From Marinimicrobium alkaliphilum (GTDB lineage Bacteria; Pseudomonadota; Gammaproteobacteria; Pseudomonadales; Cellvibrionaceae): DNA of 64,000 nucleotides. Positions within the stretch are counted from its first letter, which is position 1. Each line of letters opens with the position of its first letter. The notes below the pieces were generated by a model. That model was not told where the DNA came from and did not search any database. It worked only from the letters and a program-made list of their open reading frames with translations. Location: the NCBI RefSeq assembly GCF_003259155.1, contig NZ_QGMQ01000001.1, forward strand, positions 372,001 to 436,000, given 5' to 3'. The translations under genes and the position numbers were made by a program. Shown here piece by piece: positions 38,467 to 47,407 of the stretch.

Positions 38467-40955
38467 GCATGCTGGCATTGCGGTTGTTATGGCGCAACTG
38501 GCGCAGTGGCGAGCTGAAGCTGCTCGGTCTGGCGTTGGTGATTGCCGTGGGTGTGGTGGGCGCCATCGCCCTGTTTACCGATCGTCTCGAACGCAGCCTG
38601 ATTCAGGAAAGCAATGCGTTGCTGGGCGCGGACCGGGTGGTGCGCAGCTCGCGCCCGATCAATCCGGACTGGTTTCCCGAAGCCGAGGCCCGGGGTTTGC
38701 AGCAGAGCCAGGCGGTGACCTTCTCCTCCATGGTGTTCGCCGGCGAAGAAATGTATCTGGCAGGGATCAAGGCCGTGGACGAGCGTTACCCTTTGCGGGG
38801 TAATCTGGTGGTCAACGAGCGCGCCTTTGCCGCCGACGGCAACGTGGTGGCCGAGGGCGTGCCCGCGCCGGGGGAGGCCTGGGTGGATGGGCGGCTGTTG
38901 CCGCTGCTGGATATCGCTCTGGGGGATACCGTCGGCGTGGGCGAGTACGAACTGACGGTGACCCGTATTCTGGTGCGTGAGCCCGATGGCGGCAACCCGT
39001 TTAACGCCATGGGCGCGCGCCTGTTGATGAATCTGGAGGACCTCGAGCGCACGGAAGTCATCCAGCCCGGCAGCCGGGTGACCTACCAGTGGTTGCTTGC
39101 CGCCGACAGCGATACGGTCCTGCGTCAGGGTGTGGAATGGTTGGAAGAGGCGTTGGGTGAGCACGAGCGCATTATCGACCTGCGTACGGCTCAGCAGGGG
39201 TTGACCAACACCCTGGACACCGGTCAGCGTTTTTTATTGCTCGCGGCGGTCATCGGTGTGCTGCTGGCCGGGGTGGCCATTGCCTTGTCGGCGCGTCAGT
39301 TTGCCGAGCGCCATGAGGATCAGGTGGCGCTGATGAAAAGTCTCGGCGCCGGTGCCGGGCAGGTGCGTCGCTTGTATTTGACGCAACTATTGGTACTGGC
39401 GACGGGCGCCTCGCTGATAGGCTTGGTATTGGCGGAAATCGCCCAGCGCGCGATCGCCTGGGGGATTCAGTCCGGTTTTGAAGTGCAGTTGCTGGCACCA
39501 GGTTTTTACCCCTATGTGTTCAGCCTGCTCACCGGCGTCATCGCTTTGGTGTGTTTCGCGTTGCCGGCCCTGTGGTTTTTGCCCGGCGTGCCGCCGCTCA
39601 AAGTTTTGCGTCGGGAGCTGGAGCCGAACCGGCTGGAAGCCTCCTGGCAATTGTTTTTCGCCGCGCTTGCGGTCGTGGTGCTGGTCGCACTTTTCTCAAG
39701 AGACCTGGCACTGGCATTGAGTGTGCTCGCGGCGCTCTTGGTGGTGTTGCTGATTACCCTCGGGTTGGCCCTGGCACTGCTCAGTTTGAGCCGGCGTATT
39801 GGTGCCAGTGCCGGCAGCATCTGGCGTCTGGCGGTGGCCAGTCTGCAGCGCCGGCGTGCCGAAAGTCTGATTCAGATAGCGGTGTTTTCGGTGGCCCTGA
39901 TGCTGCTGTTCACGCTCCTGGTGGTGCGCACCTCCATGGTGGCGGAGTGGCAGGCGACTTTGCCCGAGGGGGCGCCGAACCATTTTCTGGTCAATATTCC
40001 CGAACATCAGGTAGCGCCAATCCAGCGGCTGCTCGACGATGAGAATATTGAGCGCCAGCCGCTCTATCCGATGGTGCGTGGGCGACTCACCGAGATCAAT
40101 GACAACAACGCGCGCGAGCTGGATCTGGAGCACAATACCCTGCGCCGGGAAATCAATCTGACTTGGACCGACAGCCTCGCGGAAGACAACGAAATTATTG
40201 AGGGCCTCTGGTGGGATGACTGGCAGCGTTCGGATGCCGACCTGCCCGGGGTGTCGGTTGAATTGGATGCGGCCACGGGACTGGGGCTCGCGTTGGGTGA
40301 TCGGCTGCGCTTCTCGGTGGGCGGATTGGAGCTGCGTGCCGAAGTCGCCAGTATCCGCACCCTCGACTGGAACAGCATGCGGCCGAATTTCTATTTCATC
40401 TTCGAACCCGGCGCACTCGATGAATTCTCGCCCACGTACATTACGAGCATGTATCTGCCTGCGGAGGATAAGCCGTTTTTGAATCAGCTGTTGCGCCAAT
40501 ACCCGACCATTCTGGTGATGGAACTGGATCGTATCATTGAGCAGGTACAGCGGGTGATCACCCAGGTGAGTAATGCGGTGCAGCTGGTGTTGTGGATGAC
40601 CCTGTTTGGCGGCGTGCTGGTGTTGTTTGCGGCGGTCAACGGTAGCCTCGCGGCTCGGCGTCAGGAGTCGGCCTTGTTGCGTGCGCTGGGCAGCCGGCGC
40701 CAGTTGATTCTCGGTAGCGTGTTCTACGAGTTCGCTATCCTCGGCGTGCTCGCCGGCGTGATTGCCATTGTCGGCGCCGAAGTGCTGCTGATGGGGTTGC
40801 AGTTGTTTGTGCTGGAGATTCCGGTGCGCCCCCATTACTGGCTCTGGATCGCAGGGCCTTTGGCCGGAGCGGCGTTGGTATCGGGCTTGGGCGTGGCGGG
40901 CTGCCGCTCAGTGGTCACCACGCCGCCAGGCAAAGTGTTACGGGAACTGGCGTGA
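38463..40955 (+). CDS. ybbP: ABC transporter permease (YbbP, FtsX/MacB-like)
   Basis: 830-aa inner-membrane protein with two FtsX-type permease halves. TM1 at about 15-35 is followed by a large periplasmic domain, then TM clusters at about 260-440, a second periplasmic region, and C-terminal TMs at about 705-825. The GTG start at 38463 overlaps the ybbA stop. The length and ten-helix plan match E. coli YbbP (about 804 aa). Confidence 0.92.
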   Translation: MSMLALRLLWRNWRSGELKLLGLALVIAVGVVGAIALFTDRLERSLIQESNALLGADRVVRSSRPINPDWFPEAEARGLQQSQAVTFSSMVFAGEEMYLAGIKAVDERYPLRGNLVVNERAFAADGNVVAEGVPAPGEAWVDGRLLPLLDIALGDTVGVGEYELTVTRILVREPDGGNPFNAMGARLLMNLEDLERTEVIQPGSRVTYQWLLAADSDTVLRQGVEWLEEALGEHERIIDLRTAQQGLTNTLDTGQRFLLLAAVIGVLLAGVAIALSARQFAERHEDQVALMKSLGAGAGQVRRLYLTQLLVLATGASLIGLVLAEIAQRAIAWGIQSGFEVQLLAPGFYPYVFSLLTGVIALVCFALPALWFLPGVPPLKVLRRELEPNRLEASWQLFFAALAVVVLVALFSRDLALALSVLAALLVVLLITLGLALALLSLSRRIGASAGSIWRLAVASLQRRRAESLIQIAVFSVALMLLFTLLVVRTSMVAEWQATLPEGAPNHFLVNIPEHQVAPIQRLLDDENIERQPLYPMVRGRLTEINDNNARELDLEHNTLRREINLTWTDSLAEDNEIIEGLWWDDWQRSDADLPGVSVELDAATGLGLALGDRLRFSVGGLELRAEVASIRTLDWNSMRPNFYFIFEPGALDEFSPTYITSMYLPAEDKPFLNQLLRQYPTILVMELDRIIEQVQRVITQVSNAVQLVLWMTLFGGVLVLFAAVNGSLAARRQESALLRALGSRRQLILGSVFYEFAILGVLAGVIAIVGAEVLLMGLQLFVLEIPVRPHYWLWIAGPLAGAALVSGLGVAGCRSVVTTPPGKVLRELA

Positions 40956-41024
40956 TCGGTGCCACATCCGGTCAAGGGGTTGCTATACTGTCACTATAGT
41001 CAACAACCGCGAGGAAAACCGCCT

Positions 41025-41279
41025 ATGCCCCAGCAACGCATCAAAACCCTGATTGGCGAGCTGCACGATATGTACGGCGACGACCAACCGAGCGAAGCCC
41101 AGCGGCGCTTGCTGGACGACGTGGAGCGACATATCCACCCGGCCGGCGCCAAGGCGCCACCGGATCCGGCGATGCTGGAAACCATGGAGCTGCTGATTGA
41201 AGACATGGAAGAGGAGCACCCGCGTACCAGCGCGGTGCTGCGCGAAATCATGATAACCCTGAAAAATATCGGCGTCTGA
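41025..41279 (+). CDS. DUF4404-family protein
   Basis: 84-aa acidic, helical, soluble protein of unknown function, starting MPQQRIKTLIGELHDMYG. The start ATG 41025 follows GAGGAAA; the longer frame from 40959 has no site. A TATACT -10-like hexamer lies at 40984-40989, so it may have its own promoter. It sits between ybbP and prfB. Confidence 0.82.
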   Translation: MPQQRIKTLIGELHDMYGDDQPSEAQRRLLDDVERHIHPAGAKAPPDPAMLETMELLIEDMEEEHPRTSAVLREIMITLKNIGV

Positions 41280-41398
41280 CGCTCCCGCCTCCACCCGTCC
41301 CGGCGGGCCCTTTTGCCATTTGGTGAAAGCGGCCCGCTAAGGTAGAATGCCTCCCTTTCTTTACCCTCCCGCCGACAGACTTAGGTGATTGGCTATTT

Positions 41399-42494
41399 AT
41401 GGAAATCAATCCACTGTTAAACCGCTTGAAAGACCTCGCTGAGCGCACCGATGTGCTTAGGGGGTATCTTTGACTACGCTCATAAAAAAGAGCGTTTGAC
41501 TGAAGTTGAACTGGAGCTGAGTGAGCCGGGGGTCTGGGAAGACCCGGACCGGGCGCAGGCCCTGGGGCGCGAGCGCGCCTCCCTGGAAACGGTGGTAAAA
41601 ACCATCGAAGATCTGCAGACCGGCGTGGCCGACTGCCGAGAGTTGCTGGAAATGGCGGCCGATGAAGGCGATGAGGCCAGTGTGGCCGAGGTCACAGGCG
41701 AAATCGATGCCCTGGACGCCCAGCTTGAAACCCTGGAGTTTCGTCGGATGTTCTCCGGCGAAATGGACCCGAATAATGCCTTCCTGGATATCCAGTCGGG
41801 TTCGGGTGGCACCGAGGCTCAGGATTGGGCCGAAATCGTTCTGCGTATGTACTTGCGCTGGGGCGAGGACAAGGGCTTTAAAACCACCCTTGAGGAGGCC
41901 TCGGCGGGCGAAGTGGCAGGCATCAAAAGTGCCACCATCCGCTTTGAAGGCGAGTACGCCTTTGGTTGGTTGCGCACCGAAACCGGCGTCCATCGCCTGG
42001 TACGCAAGTCGCCCTTCGACTCGGGCAATCGCCGCCACACCTCGTTCTGCTCGGTGTTTGTCTCTCCCGAGATCGACGACGATATCGAAATTGACATCAA
42101 TCCGGCGGATCTCCGTGTAGACACCTACCGGGCCAGTGGCGCCGGCGGTCAGCACGTCAACAAAACCGATTCGGCCGTGCGCCTGACTCACGGACCTACG
42201 GGGATCGTGGTGAGCTGCCAGAGCGAACGTTCCCAGCACCAGAACCGGGACCGGGCCATGAAGATGCTGCGCGCTCGCATGTATGAGCAGGAAATGCTCA
42301 AGCGCAACGAAGCCAAACAGGCTCTGGAAGACAACAAAGCCGATATCGGCTGGGGCAGCCAGATTCGTTCCTACGTGCTGGACGATCAGCGCATCAAGGA
42401 TTTGCGCACCAACGTCCAGACCAGCAATTGCCAGGCCGTGCTTGACGGCGGTTTGGATCAATTTATTGTCGCCAGTTTGAAGGCCGGCCTCTAA
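41399..42494 (+). CDS. prfB: Peptide chain release factor 2 (programmed +1 frameshift)
   Basis: RF2 terminates translation at UGA and UAA. The gene is split: ATG 41399 reads 24 codons to an in-frame TGA at 41471-41473, and the rest is in the +1 frame from 41472, giving 364 aa in total (E. coli 365). The recoding site is canonical: a Shine-Dalgarno-like AGGGGG (41459-41464), then TAT CTT TGA C. When RF2 is scarce the ribosome slips and makes more RF2. SPF tripeptide (anticodon-like, [11 protein letters not shown]) and GGQ ([16 protein letters not shown]) are present. The downstream frame alone lacks a proper start. Confidence 0.97.
41459..41474 (+). promoter_or_regulatory. prfB programmed +1 frameshift site
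   Basis: AGGGGG-TAT-CTT-TGA-C: internal Shine-Dalgarno three bases before the slippery CTT and the poorly terminating TGAC context, identical in plan to the E. coli site. The frameshift skips T41471. Confidence 0.95.
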
Positions 42495-42542
42495 GGCCGG
42501 CACTGACTTTTCTAACGATCGAAATTATCGGTAGTGCACTCT

Positions 42543-44036
42543 ATGAGCAAAGACACCCAGACCGCCCAGGACGAGAACAAACTGATTGCCGAACGGCGCG
42601 CCAAACTGGCGAGTATTCGCGAACAGGGCAATCCCTTTCCGAACAACTTTCGTCGCGAGCATGAGAGTGCTGATCTGCAGGCCGAATTTGGTGAGCAGAG
42701 CAAAGAGGCGCTCGAAGATATGGGCAAGGTGGTGAGCGTCGCCGGACGGGTAATGGCCAAGCGCGGCCCCTTCATGGTGCTGCAGGACGCCAGCGGTCGT
42801 ATCCAGCTGTACGCCGACAAGGCCGCGCAGCAGGTCTTGCGCGACCAGTGGGGCGGTTGGGACATCGGCGATATCGTCGGGGTCAAAGGCACCCTGAGCA
42901 AGTCCGGACGCGGCGACCTGTATGTCACTCTGGACGAATACCAGCTGCTGACCAAATCCCTGCGGCCACTGCCTGAGAAATATCACGGCCTGAGCGATCA
43001 GGAGTTGCGCTACCGCCAGCGCTACGTCGATCTGATCGTCAACCCGGACGTGCGCGATACCTTCAGATTGCGCTCACGTTGTATCGATTTTATTCGCCGC
43101 TATATGAATGGTCGGGACTTTATGGAGGTGGAAACCCCCATGCTTCAGACCATTCCCGGGGGTGCCACCGCGCGGCCGTTTATCACTCACCACAACGCCC
43201 TGGACATGGATATGTATTTGCGTATCGCGCCAGAGCTGTATCTCAAGCGCCTGGTGGTGGGCGGTTTTGAACGGGTGTATGAAATCAACCGCAATTTCCG
43301 CAACGAGGGGCTGTCCACCCGACACAACCCCGAGTTCACCATGATTGAATTCTACCAGGCCTATGCCGACTACAACGACCTGATGGATCTGACCGAAGAC
43401 ATGCTGCGCAACCTGTGTCAGGAAGTCGTGGGTACGACCACGATTCAGTATCAGGAGAGCGAATACGATTTTGGCAAACCGTTTCGCCGTTTGAGCGTGT
43501 TCGACTCGATTCTGGCGTACAACCCCGATCTGAATGCCGAGGATATCAGCAGCCGCGACGCCGCCAAAGCGGTGGCGGACAAGCTGGGTATTCCGGTCAA
43601 GGATGCTTACGGGCTGGGTAAAATCCAGATTGAAATTTTCGAGAAAACAGTCGAGCACCGTCTCGATCAGCCGACCTTCATTACCGAGTACCCGACTGAG
43701 GTGTCACCGTTGGCCCGACGCAGTGACACCAACCCGGCCGTAACCGAGCGGTTCGAGTTTTTTGTGGGGGGCCGCGAGCTGGCCAACGGCTTCTCGGAAT
43801 TGAACGATGCCGAAGATCAGGCTGAGCGCTTTATGGAGCAGGTGCGCGAGAAGGACGCCGGCGACGATGAAGCCATGCACTACGATGCCGATTACATTCG
43901 CGCGCTTGAGTACGGCCTGCCGCCGACTGCCGGTGAAGGCATTGGTATCGATCGCCTGGTGATGCTGTTTGCCAACGCTGCCTCAATTCGCGACGTGTTG
44001 TTGTTCCCGGCCATGCGTCCGGAAACCCAAGGGTAA
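42543..44036 (+). CDS. lysS: Lysyl-tRNA synthetase (class II)
   Basis: 497-aa enzyme charging tRNA-Lys. N-terminal OB-fold anticodon-binding domain (about 60-145), then class II motifs: motif 2 [23 protein letters not shown] and motif 3 [24 protein letters not shown]. The start ATG 42543 is nine bases inside a possible GTG (42534). The prfB-lysS adjacency is conserved in gammaproteobacteria. The trxA-like gene follows by six bases. Confidence 0.96.
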   Translation: MSKDTQTAQDENKLIAERRAKLASIREQGNPFPNNFRREHESADLQAEFGEQSKEALEDMGKVVSVAGRVMAKRGPFMVLQDASGRIQLYADKAAQQVLRDQWGGWDIGDIVGVKGTLSKSGRGDLYVTLDEYQLLTKSLRPLPEKYHGLSDQELRYRQRYVDLIVNPDVRDTFRLRSRCIDFIRRYMNGRDFMEVETPMLQTIPGGATARPFITHHNALDMDMYLRIAPELYLKRLVVGGFERVYEINRNFRNEGLSTRHNPEFTMIEFYQAYADYNDLMDLTEDMLRNLCQEVVGTTTIQYQESEYDFGKPFRRLSVFDSILAYNPDLNAEDISSRDAAKAVADKLGIPVKDAYGLGKIQIEIFEKTVEHRLDQPTFITEYPTEVSPLARRSDTNPAVTERFEFFVGGRELANGFSELNDAEDQAERFMEQVREKDAGDDEAMHYDADYIRALEYGLPPTAGEGIGIDRLVMLFANAASIRDVLLFPAMRPETQG

Positions 44037-44042
44037 ATCGTT

Positions 44043-44894
44043 ATGCAAAACATTGTTGATGTCACCATGGAGACCGCCCAGCAGTGGGTGATTGATGAAT
44101 CTTTCAAACGTCCGGTACTGGTGGATTTTTGGGCCGACTGGTGTGGCCCCTGTAAAACCCTGACCCCGATTCTGGAGAAGCTCGCCAATGAGTACCAGGG
44201 TCAGTTTTTGCTTGCCAAAATCAACGCCGATGATCAGCAGACGCTGGCGGGGCAGTTTGGGGTGCGCAGTTTGCCCACGGTGATGCTGATCAAAGACGGT
44301 CAGCCGCTCGACGGCTTTGGCGGTGCGCAGCCGGAAACCGAAGTGCGCGCGTTGCTGGAAAAGCATTTGCCCAAACCCTGGGAGGGTGATTTGCAACAGG
44401 CTCAGGCGTTGCTGGCGCAGGGCCAGGCCCAGGACGCTCTGCCGTTGTTGCGTCAGGTGTACGAGCTGGCGGGCGAGCCACCGCAGGTGGCGTGCCTGAT
44501 GGCACAGGCGCTGGTTGACCTCAAACGCCCGGATGAGGCCGGGCAGCTGCTTGATACCGTCAAGCTGGCGGATCAGGACGCGCTTTACGAGCAAGTCAAA
44601 GCACAGCTGGCCTTGAGTGAGCAGGCCGCCAAGACACCAGAGCTGGAAGGACTGGAAGCAGCGCTCGAACAGAATCCGGACGACCTGGACGCCCGTTACA
44701 AACTGGCGCTGCAGCAATACCAGGAAGGTTATCACCGGCCCGCGTTGGAGAACCTGATGGCTATTCTGACCCGGGATAAGAATTACGCCGAGGGCGGCGC
44801 TCGAAAGACGCTGATGGACATACTGGCCAGTCTGGGCAAAGGCGATCCGTTGGCGGTGGAGTTTCAGCGCAAATTGTTTACACTGCTTTATTGA
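44043..44894 (+). CDS. cnoX: Thioredoxin-domain chaperedoxin (CnoX/YbbN-like)
   Basis: 283-aa protein with an N-terminal thioredoxin domain (1-110; WADWCGPCK with Cys34 and Cys37, cis-Pro in RSLPTV) and a C-terminal TPR-like region (about 115-283). This architecture is that of CnoX (YbbN), which holds unfolding proteins under oxidative stress and hands them to GroEL or DnaK. E. coli CnoX has lost the CxxC motif; here WCGPC is intact, so disulfide reduction is possible, as reported for other CnoX proteins. It follows lysS closely, suggesting cotranscription. Confidence 0.9.
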   Translation: MQNIVDVTMETAQQWVIDESFKRPVLVDFWADWCGPCKTLTPILEKLANEYQGQFLLAKINADDQQTLAGQFGVRSLPTVMLIKDGQPLDGFGGAQPETEVRALLEKHLPKPWEGDLQQAQALLAQGQAQDALPLLRQVYELAGEPPQVACLMAQALVDLKRPDEAGQLLDTVKLADQDALYEQVKAQLALSEQAAKTPELEGLEAALEQNPDDLDARYKLALQQYQEGYHRPALENLMAILTRDKNYAEGGARKTLMDILASLGKGDPLAVEFQRKLFTLLY

Positions 44895-44973
44895 GTACAA
44901 GCGTTCCAAAAACAACGGGTGCCCGGGCAAGCGGCGGGTTTTAGCGAACCGATAATGCAACGGAAGAACTGAC

Positions 44974-45993
44974 GTGGCCAATGCAACCATTGATGATGTC
45001 GCCAAACGCGCCGGGGTCTCCATTAAGACCGTATCCCGGGTAGCCAACAAAGAGCCCAACGTGCGTCCCGCCACGCGGGAAAAAGTCCAGAAGGCCATGG
45101 ACGAGCTGGACTATAGGCCCAACCTTTCTGCCCGCAGCCTCGCGGGTCGCAAGTCCTACGTGATCGGTCTGTTGTTCGATAACCCCAGTGCCAGTTATGT
45201 GCTCGACGTGCAGACCGGTGTGCTCAGCAGTTGTCGGGCCCGGGGCTACGATCTGCTGATTCACCCGTGCAGTTACGAAGACCCGGAGGTGACCAAGGAA
45301 ATTGCCGACGTCATCCGGCAGACCCGCGTCGACGGTCTTATCCTGACGCCGCCGGTATCGGATGTGCCGGAGATCATCGAGTTGCTCAACGAACAGAAGA
45401 TTCCCTTTGTCCGGATTGCCCCGGCGGTGGAGAAAGAGAACTCGCCTTACGTGGAAACCAACGACCAGCAAGCCGCATTCGACATGACCCAGCGCCTGAT
45501 CGAGCTGGGCCACACGCGCATTGGTTTTATTACCGGCCACCCGGATCACAAGGCGGTGGCCTACCGCTACGATGGCTTTCGTGAGGCGATGGCGGAGAGC
45601 GGACTCAGTATCGACCCTAAATTGGTTGTGCAGGGCCTCAACTCATTTGAATCGGGCGAAGAGGCTGCGCGTGCGCTGCTGTCCCGGCCTCGGCATCCGA
45701 GCGCCATTTTTGCGAGTAACGACGATATGGCGGCCGGCGTTATCAAGGTGGCGCATGAGATGGGTATCGCCATTCCGGGGCAACTGTCGGTGGCGGGCTT
45801 TGATGACAGTCCGGTGGCGCACCAGATCTGGCCGGCGCTGACCACTGTGCGCCAGCCCATCCAGGAAATGGCTCGACGCGCGACTGAACTCCTCTTGCAG
45901 CGCGTCAAGGGCCAGAAAGGGCTCAGCAACCAGGTTTTGGCATCCAGTATTATTGTGCGGGACTCTGTTGGTCCCGCTCCCGCAGGTGAATGA
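44974..45993 (+). CDS. LacI-family transcriptional regulator
   Basis: 339-aa repressor with an N-terminal LacI helix-turn-helix (about 4-24: TIDDVAKRAGVSIKTVSRVANKE), the hinge-helix LSARSLAGRK and a periplasmic-binding-like effector domain (about 60-330). The start is GTG 44974. Its 3' end overlaps the convergent glk by 44 bp. The two TGACAGCGCTGTCA operators beyond glk have the even-length, CG-centred symmetry of LacI-family sites, so it probably represses glk and the divergent transcript. The effector is unknown; a sugar or sugar phosphate is likely. Confidence 0.92.
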   Translation: MANATIDDVAKRAGVSIKTVSRVANKEPNVRPATREKVQKAMDELDYRPNLSARSLAGRKSYVIGLLFDNPSASYVLDVQTGVLSSCRARGYDLLIHPCSYEDPEVTKEIADVIRQTRVDGLILTPPVSDVPEIIELLNEQKIPFVRIAPAVEKENSPYVETNDQQAAFDMTQRLIELGHTRIGFITGHPDHKAVAYRYDGFREAMAESGLSIDPKLVVQGLNSFESGEEAARALLSRPRHPSAIFASNDDMAAGVIKVAHEMGIAIPGQLSVAGFDDSPVAHQIWPALTTVRQPIQEMARRATELLLQRVKGQKGLSNQVLASSIIVRDSVGPAPAGE

Positions 45994-46960
45994 TCCAGGC
46001 GGCCGAGCCGAGTAGGGCGGCGGTGCCGTGGGTCACCACATACACTGGGATTTTGCGCAGGTAACCGTGCATGGGCCCCTTGCCTTGCAGACGTGCCAAA
46101 AAGTCGGTTTTGGGCAGGTAGTCGACAATGCGGGGTGAAATGCCACCGGCCAGGTAAATGCCGCCCAGCGCGCCGTAGTTCAGGGTTTTATCGCCCGCAG
46201 CCGAACCCAGGACGGCACAAAAAATCTGCATCGCTTCCTCGCACAAGGCGTCTTCGCCTTGCATGCCTTTAGTGCTCACGTCTGCCGGGGTGTAGTTCTC
46301 CGGTACGACGCCATCGATCGCGGCCAGCGAGGTGTACAGCTTGACCAGCCCCTGCCCGGAAATGAGGTTCTCCAGGGATACGTGGGCCTGACGCTTGAGC
46401 ATGTACTGCAGGATCGCGATTTCGCGCTCCGTACCGGGGGCAAAATTCACATGGCCGCCTTCTCCGGTCAGGACTTTGGGGCCCGTTTCTGTAGGCACCA
46501 TGGCAGCCGCGCCAAAGCCGGTGCCAGGCCCGAGAACTGCTTTTGGTGCCAAAGGGGCTGCGTCGGCCTGGTACAGGCAAACCGTGTGCTCCGGACGCAA
46601 ATGGGGAACCGCATGGGCCTGAGCGGCGAAGTCGTTGAGCAGCTCCATACGCGTCATGCCGAGATTGGCAGTGAGCGACTGGGCCGAAAATGACCAGTTG
46701 TGGTTGGTCATTTTAACCATGCCGTTCTCTACCGGGCCTGCGATGGCGAGGCAGGCGTACTGGGGGATGTCGATACCCGCCTGGTTGCAGTAGTGGCGGA
46801 TCAGGGCTTCCGGATCCGCATAATCGGCGCAGCGCAGGCTCTGTTCGAGTTTGGGGGCTTGACGCTGAAGGGTAGTGTCGGCGTTCTGGCCGGCATGATG
46901 TTCAATCACGCCCAATCGGGCGTTGGTACCGCCAATATCGGCAATCAATAACAGACTCAT
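45950..46960 (-). CDS. glk: Glucokinase
   Basis: 336-aa cytosolic enzyme phosphorylating glucose with ATP. N-terminal MSLLLIADIGGTNARLGVIE phosphate loop, GPVENGMVKMTNHNWSF, ELLNDFAAQA with the catalytic Asp, and VLGPGTGFGAA identify the proteobacterial Glk family. The start at 46960 follows a GGGAAG site; the frame start at 46981 would add seven residues. Promoter on the minus strand: TTGACA (47047-47052), 17-base spacer, TACACT (47024-47029), with an operator across the -35 box. Its last 44 bp overlap the LacI gene tail to tail. Confidence 0.95.
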   Translation of the reverse strand: MSLLLIADIGGTNARLGVIEHHAGQNADTTLQRQAPKLEQSLRCADYADPEALIRHYCNQAGIDIPQYACLAIAGPVENGMVKMTNHNWSFSAQSLTANLGMTRMELLNDFAAQAHAVPHLRPEHTVCLYQADAAPLAPKAVLGPGTGFGAAAMVPTETGPKVLTGEGGHVNFAPGTEREIAILQYMLKRQAHVSLENLISGQGLVKLYTSLAAIDGVVPENYTPADVSTKGMQGEDALCEEAMQIFCAVLGSAAGDKTLNYGALGGIYLAGGISPRIVDYLPKTDFLARLQGKGPMHGYLRKIPVYVVTHGTAALLGSAAWIIHLRERDQQSPAQ

Positions 46961-47023
46961 TTGACTTCCCGTAGTGCTCACGCATGAAATTGGCTGTGCC
47001 GGTGGCAGGCCCCTATTTTCGGC

Positions 47024-47052
47024 AGTGTAAGGGCATCTGACAGCGCTGTCAA
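47024..47052 (-). promoter_or_regulatory. Promoter of glk
   Basis: Minus strand: TTGACA (47047-47052), 17-base spacer, TACACT (47024-47029). A near-consensus promoter whose -35 box is covered by the LacI-type operator 47038-47051. Confidence 0.75.
47038..47051. promoter_or_regulatory. LacI-type operator 1 (glk side)
   Basis: Perfect 14-bp palindrome TGACAGCGCTGTCA. It overlaps the glk -35 box and lies 58 bp centre to centre from operator 2. Confidence 0.8.
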
Positions 47053-47094
47053 TCGCGCTTGGCGCGCAAATTAAAGAAAATCGTTTTCGTTGGG

Positions 47095-47123
47095 TTGACA
47101 GCGCTGTCAGCTGGGAGTAAAGT
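47095..47123 (+). promoter_or_regulatory. Divergent promoter facing away from glk
   Basis: Plus strand: TTGACA (47095-47100), 17-base spacer, TAAAGT (47118-47123). The layout mirrors the glk promoter. A second possible promoter, TTGATA (47139-47144)-18-TACTAT (47163-47168), lies just downstream. Confidence 0.75.
47096..47109. promoter_or_regulatory. LacI-type operator 2 (divergent side)
   Basis: Second exact copy of TGACAGCGCTGTCA, covering five of six bases of the plus-strand -35 box, so a bound repressor would block this promoter. Confidence 0.8.
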
Positions 47124-47129
47124 AACTAT

Positions 47130-47407
47130 CGACGACATTTGATAAGTCATTCGGGAATGGTGTACTATTTCGAATGAGAAATCGATTGTCGTTAGCCAGA
47201 GGAAAAGAGGCTAGGGGTGTGTTGTGCGACACCCCCGAAAGAGCTTTCGCCCTTCCGGGTGGTTGTGGTGTCTTTTTTTATCGCCGGCTTTGCCGGTCTC
47301 TGGTGTTGTAGATCGATATCGATCTCTCAGGTCTCTCACCGTCGGTGCCTGGTTGATACATCGACGTGTCCCTTCGCCCTCTGGGGGTTACTCCAGAGGG
47401 CTTTTTT
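47130..47407 (+). ncRNA. Candidate LacI-controlled structured RNA
   Basis: No protein gene follows the divergent promoter, but the predicted transcript is full of stems. GACGACA (47131-47137) pairs with TGTCGTT (47187-47193), enclosing TCATTCG/CGAATGA (47147-47153/47171-47177). TAGCC/GGCTA (47193-47197/47209-47213) has an A/G-rich loop. GGGGTGT/ACACCCC is at 47214-47220/47229-47235, and CGAAA/TTTCG at 47236-47249. The outer stem begins at the expected +1. GACACC (47228-47233) can instead pair with GGTGTC (47267-47272) before seven T, a possible early end at 47279. The final terminator is at 47376-47407. Its function, and whether it encodes a short peptide, are unknown. Confidence 0.5.
47376..47407 (+). 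terminator. Strong terminator of the divergent transcript
   Basis: GCCCTCTGG (47376-47384) pairs with CCAGAGGGC (47393-47401) around an eight-base loop, followed by six T. No annotated gene lies upstream on this strand since the LacI gene, whose transcript would have to read through glk in antisense. Confidence 0.9.

Noticed and set aside
47130-47279. CsrA/RsmA-sequestering RNA (RsmY/RsmZ type)
   Set aside because: Only two GGA motifs are present and there is no GacA-type upstream palindrome, so the evidence is too thin.
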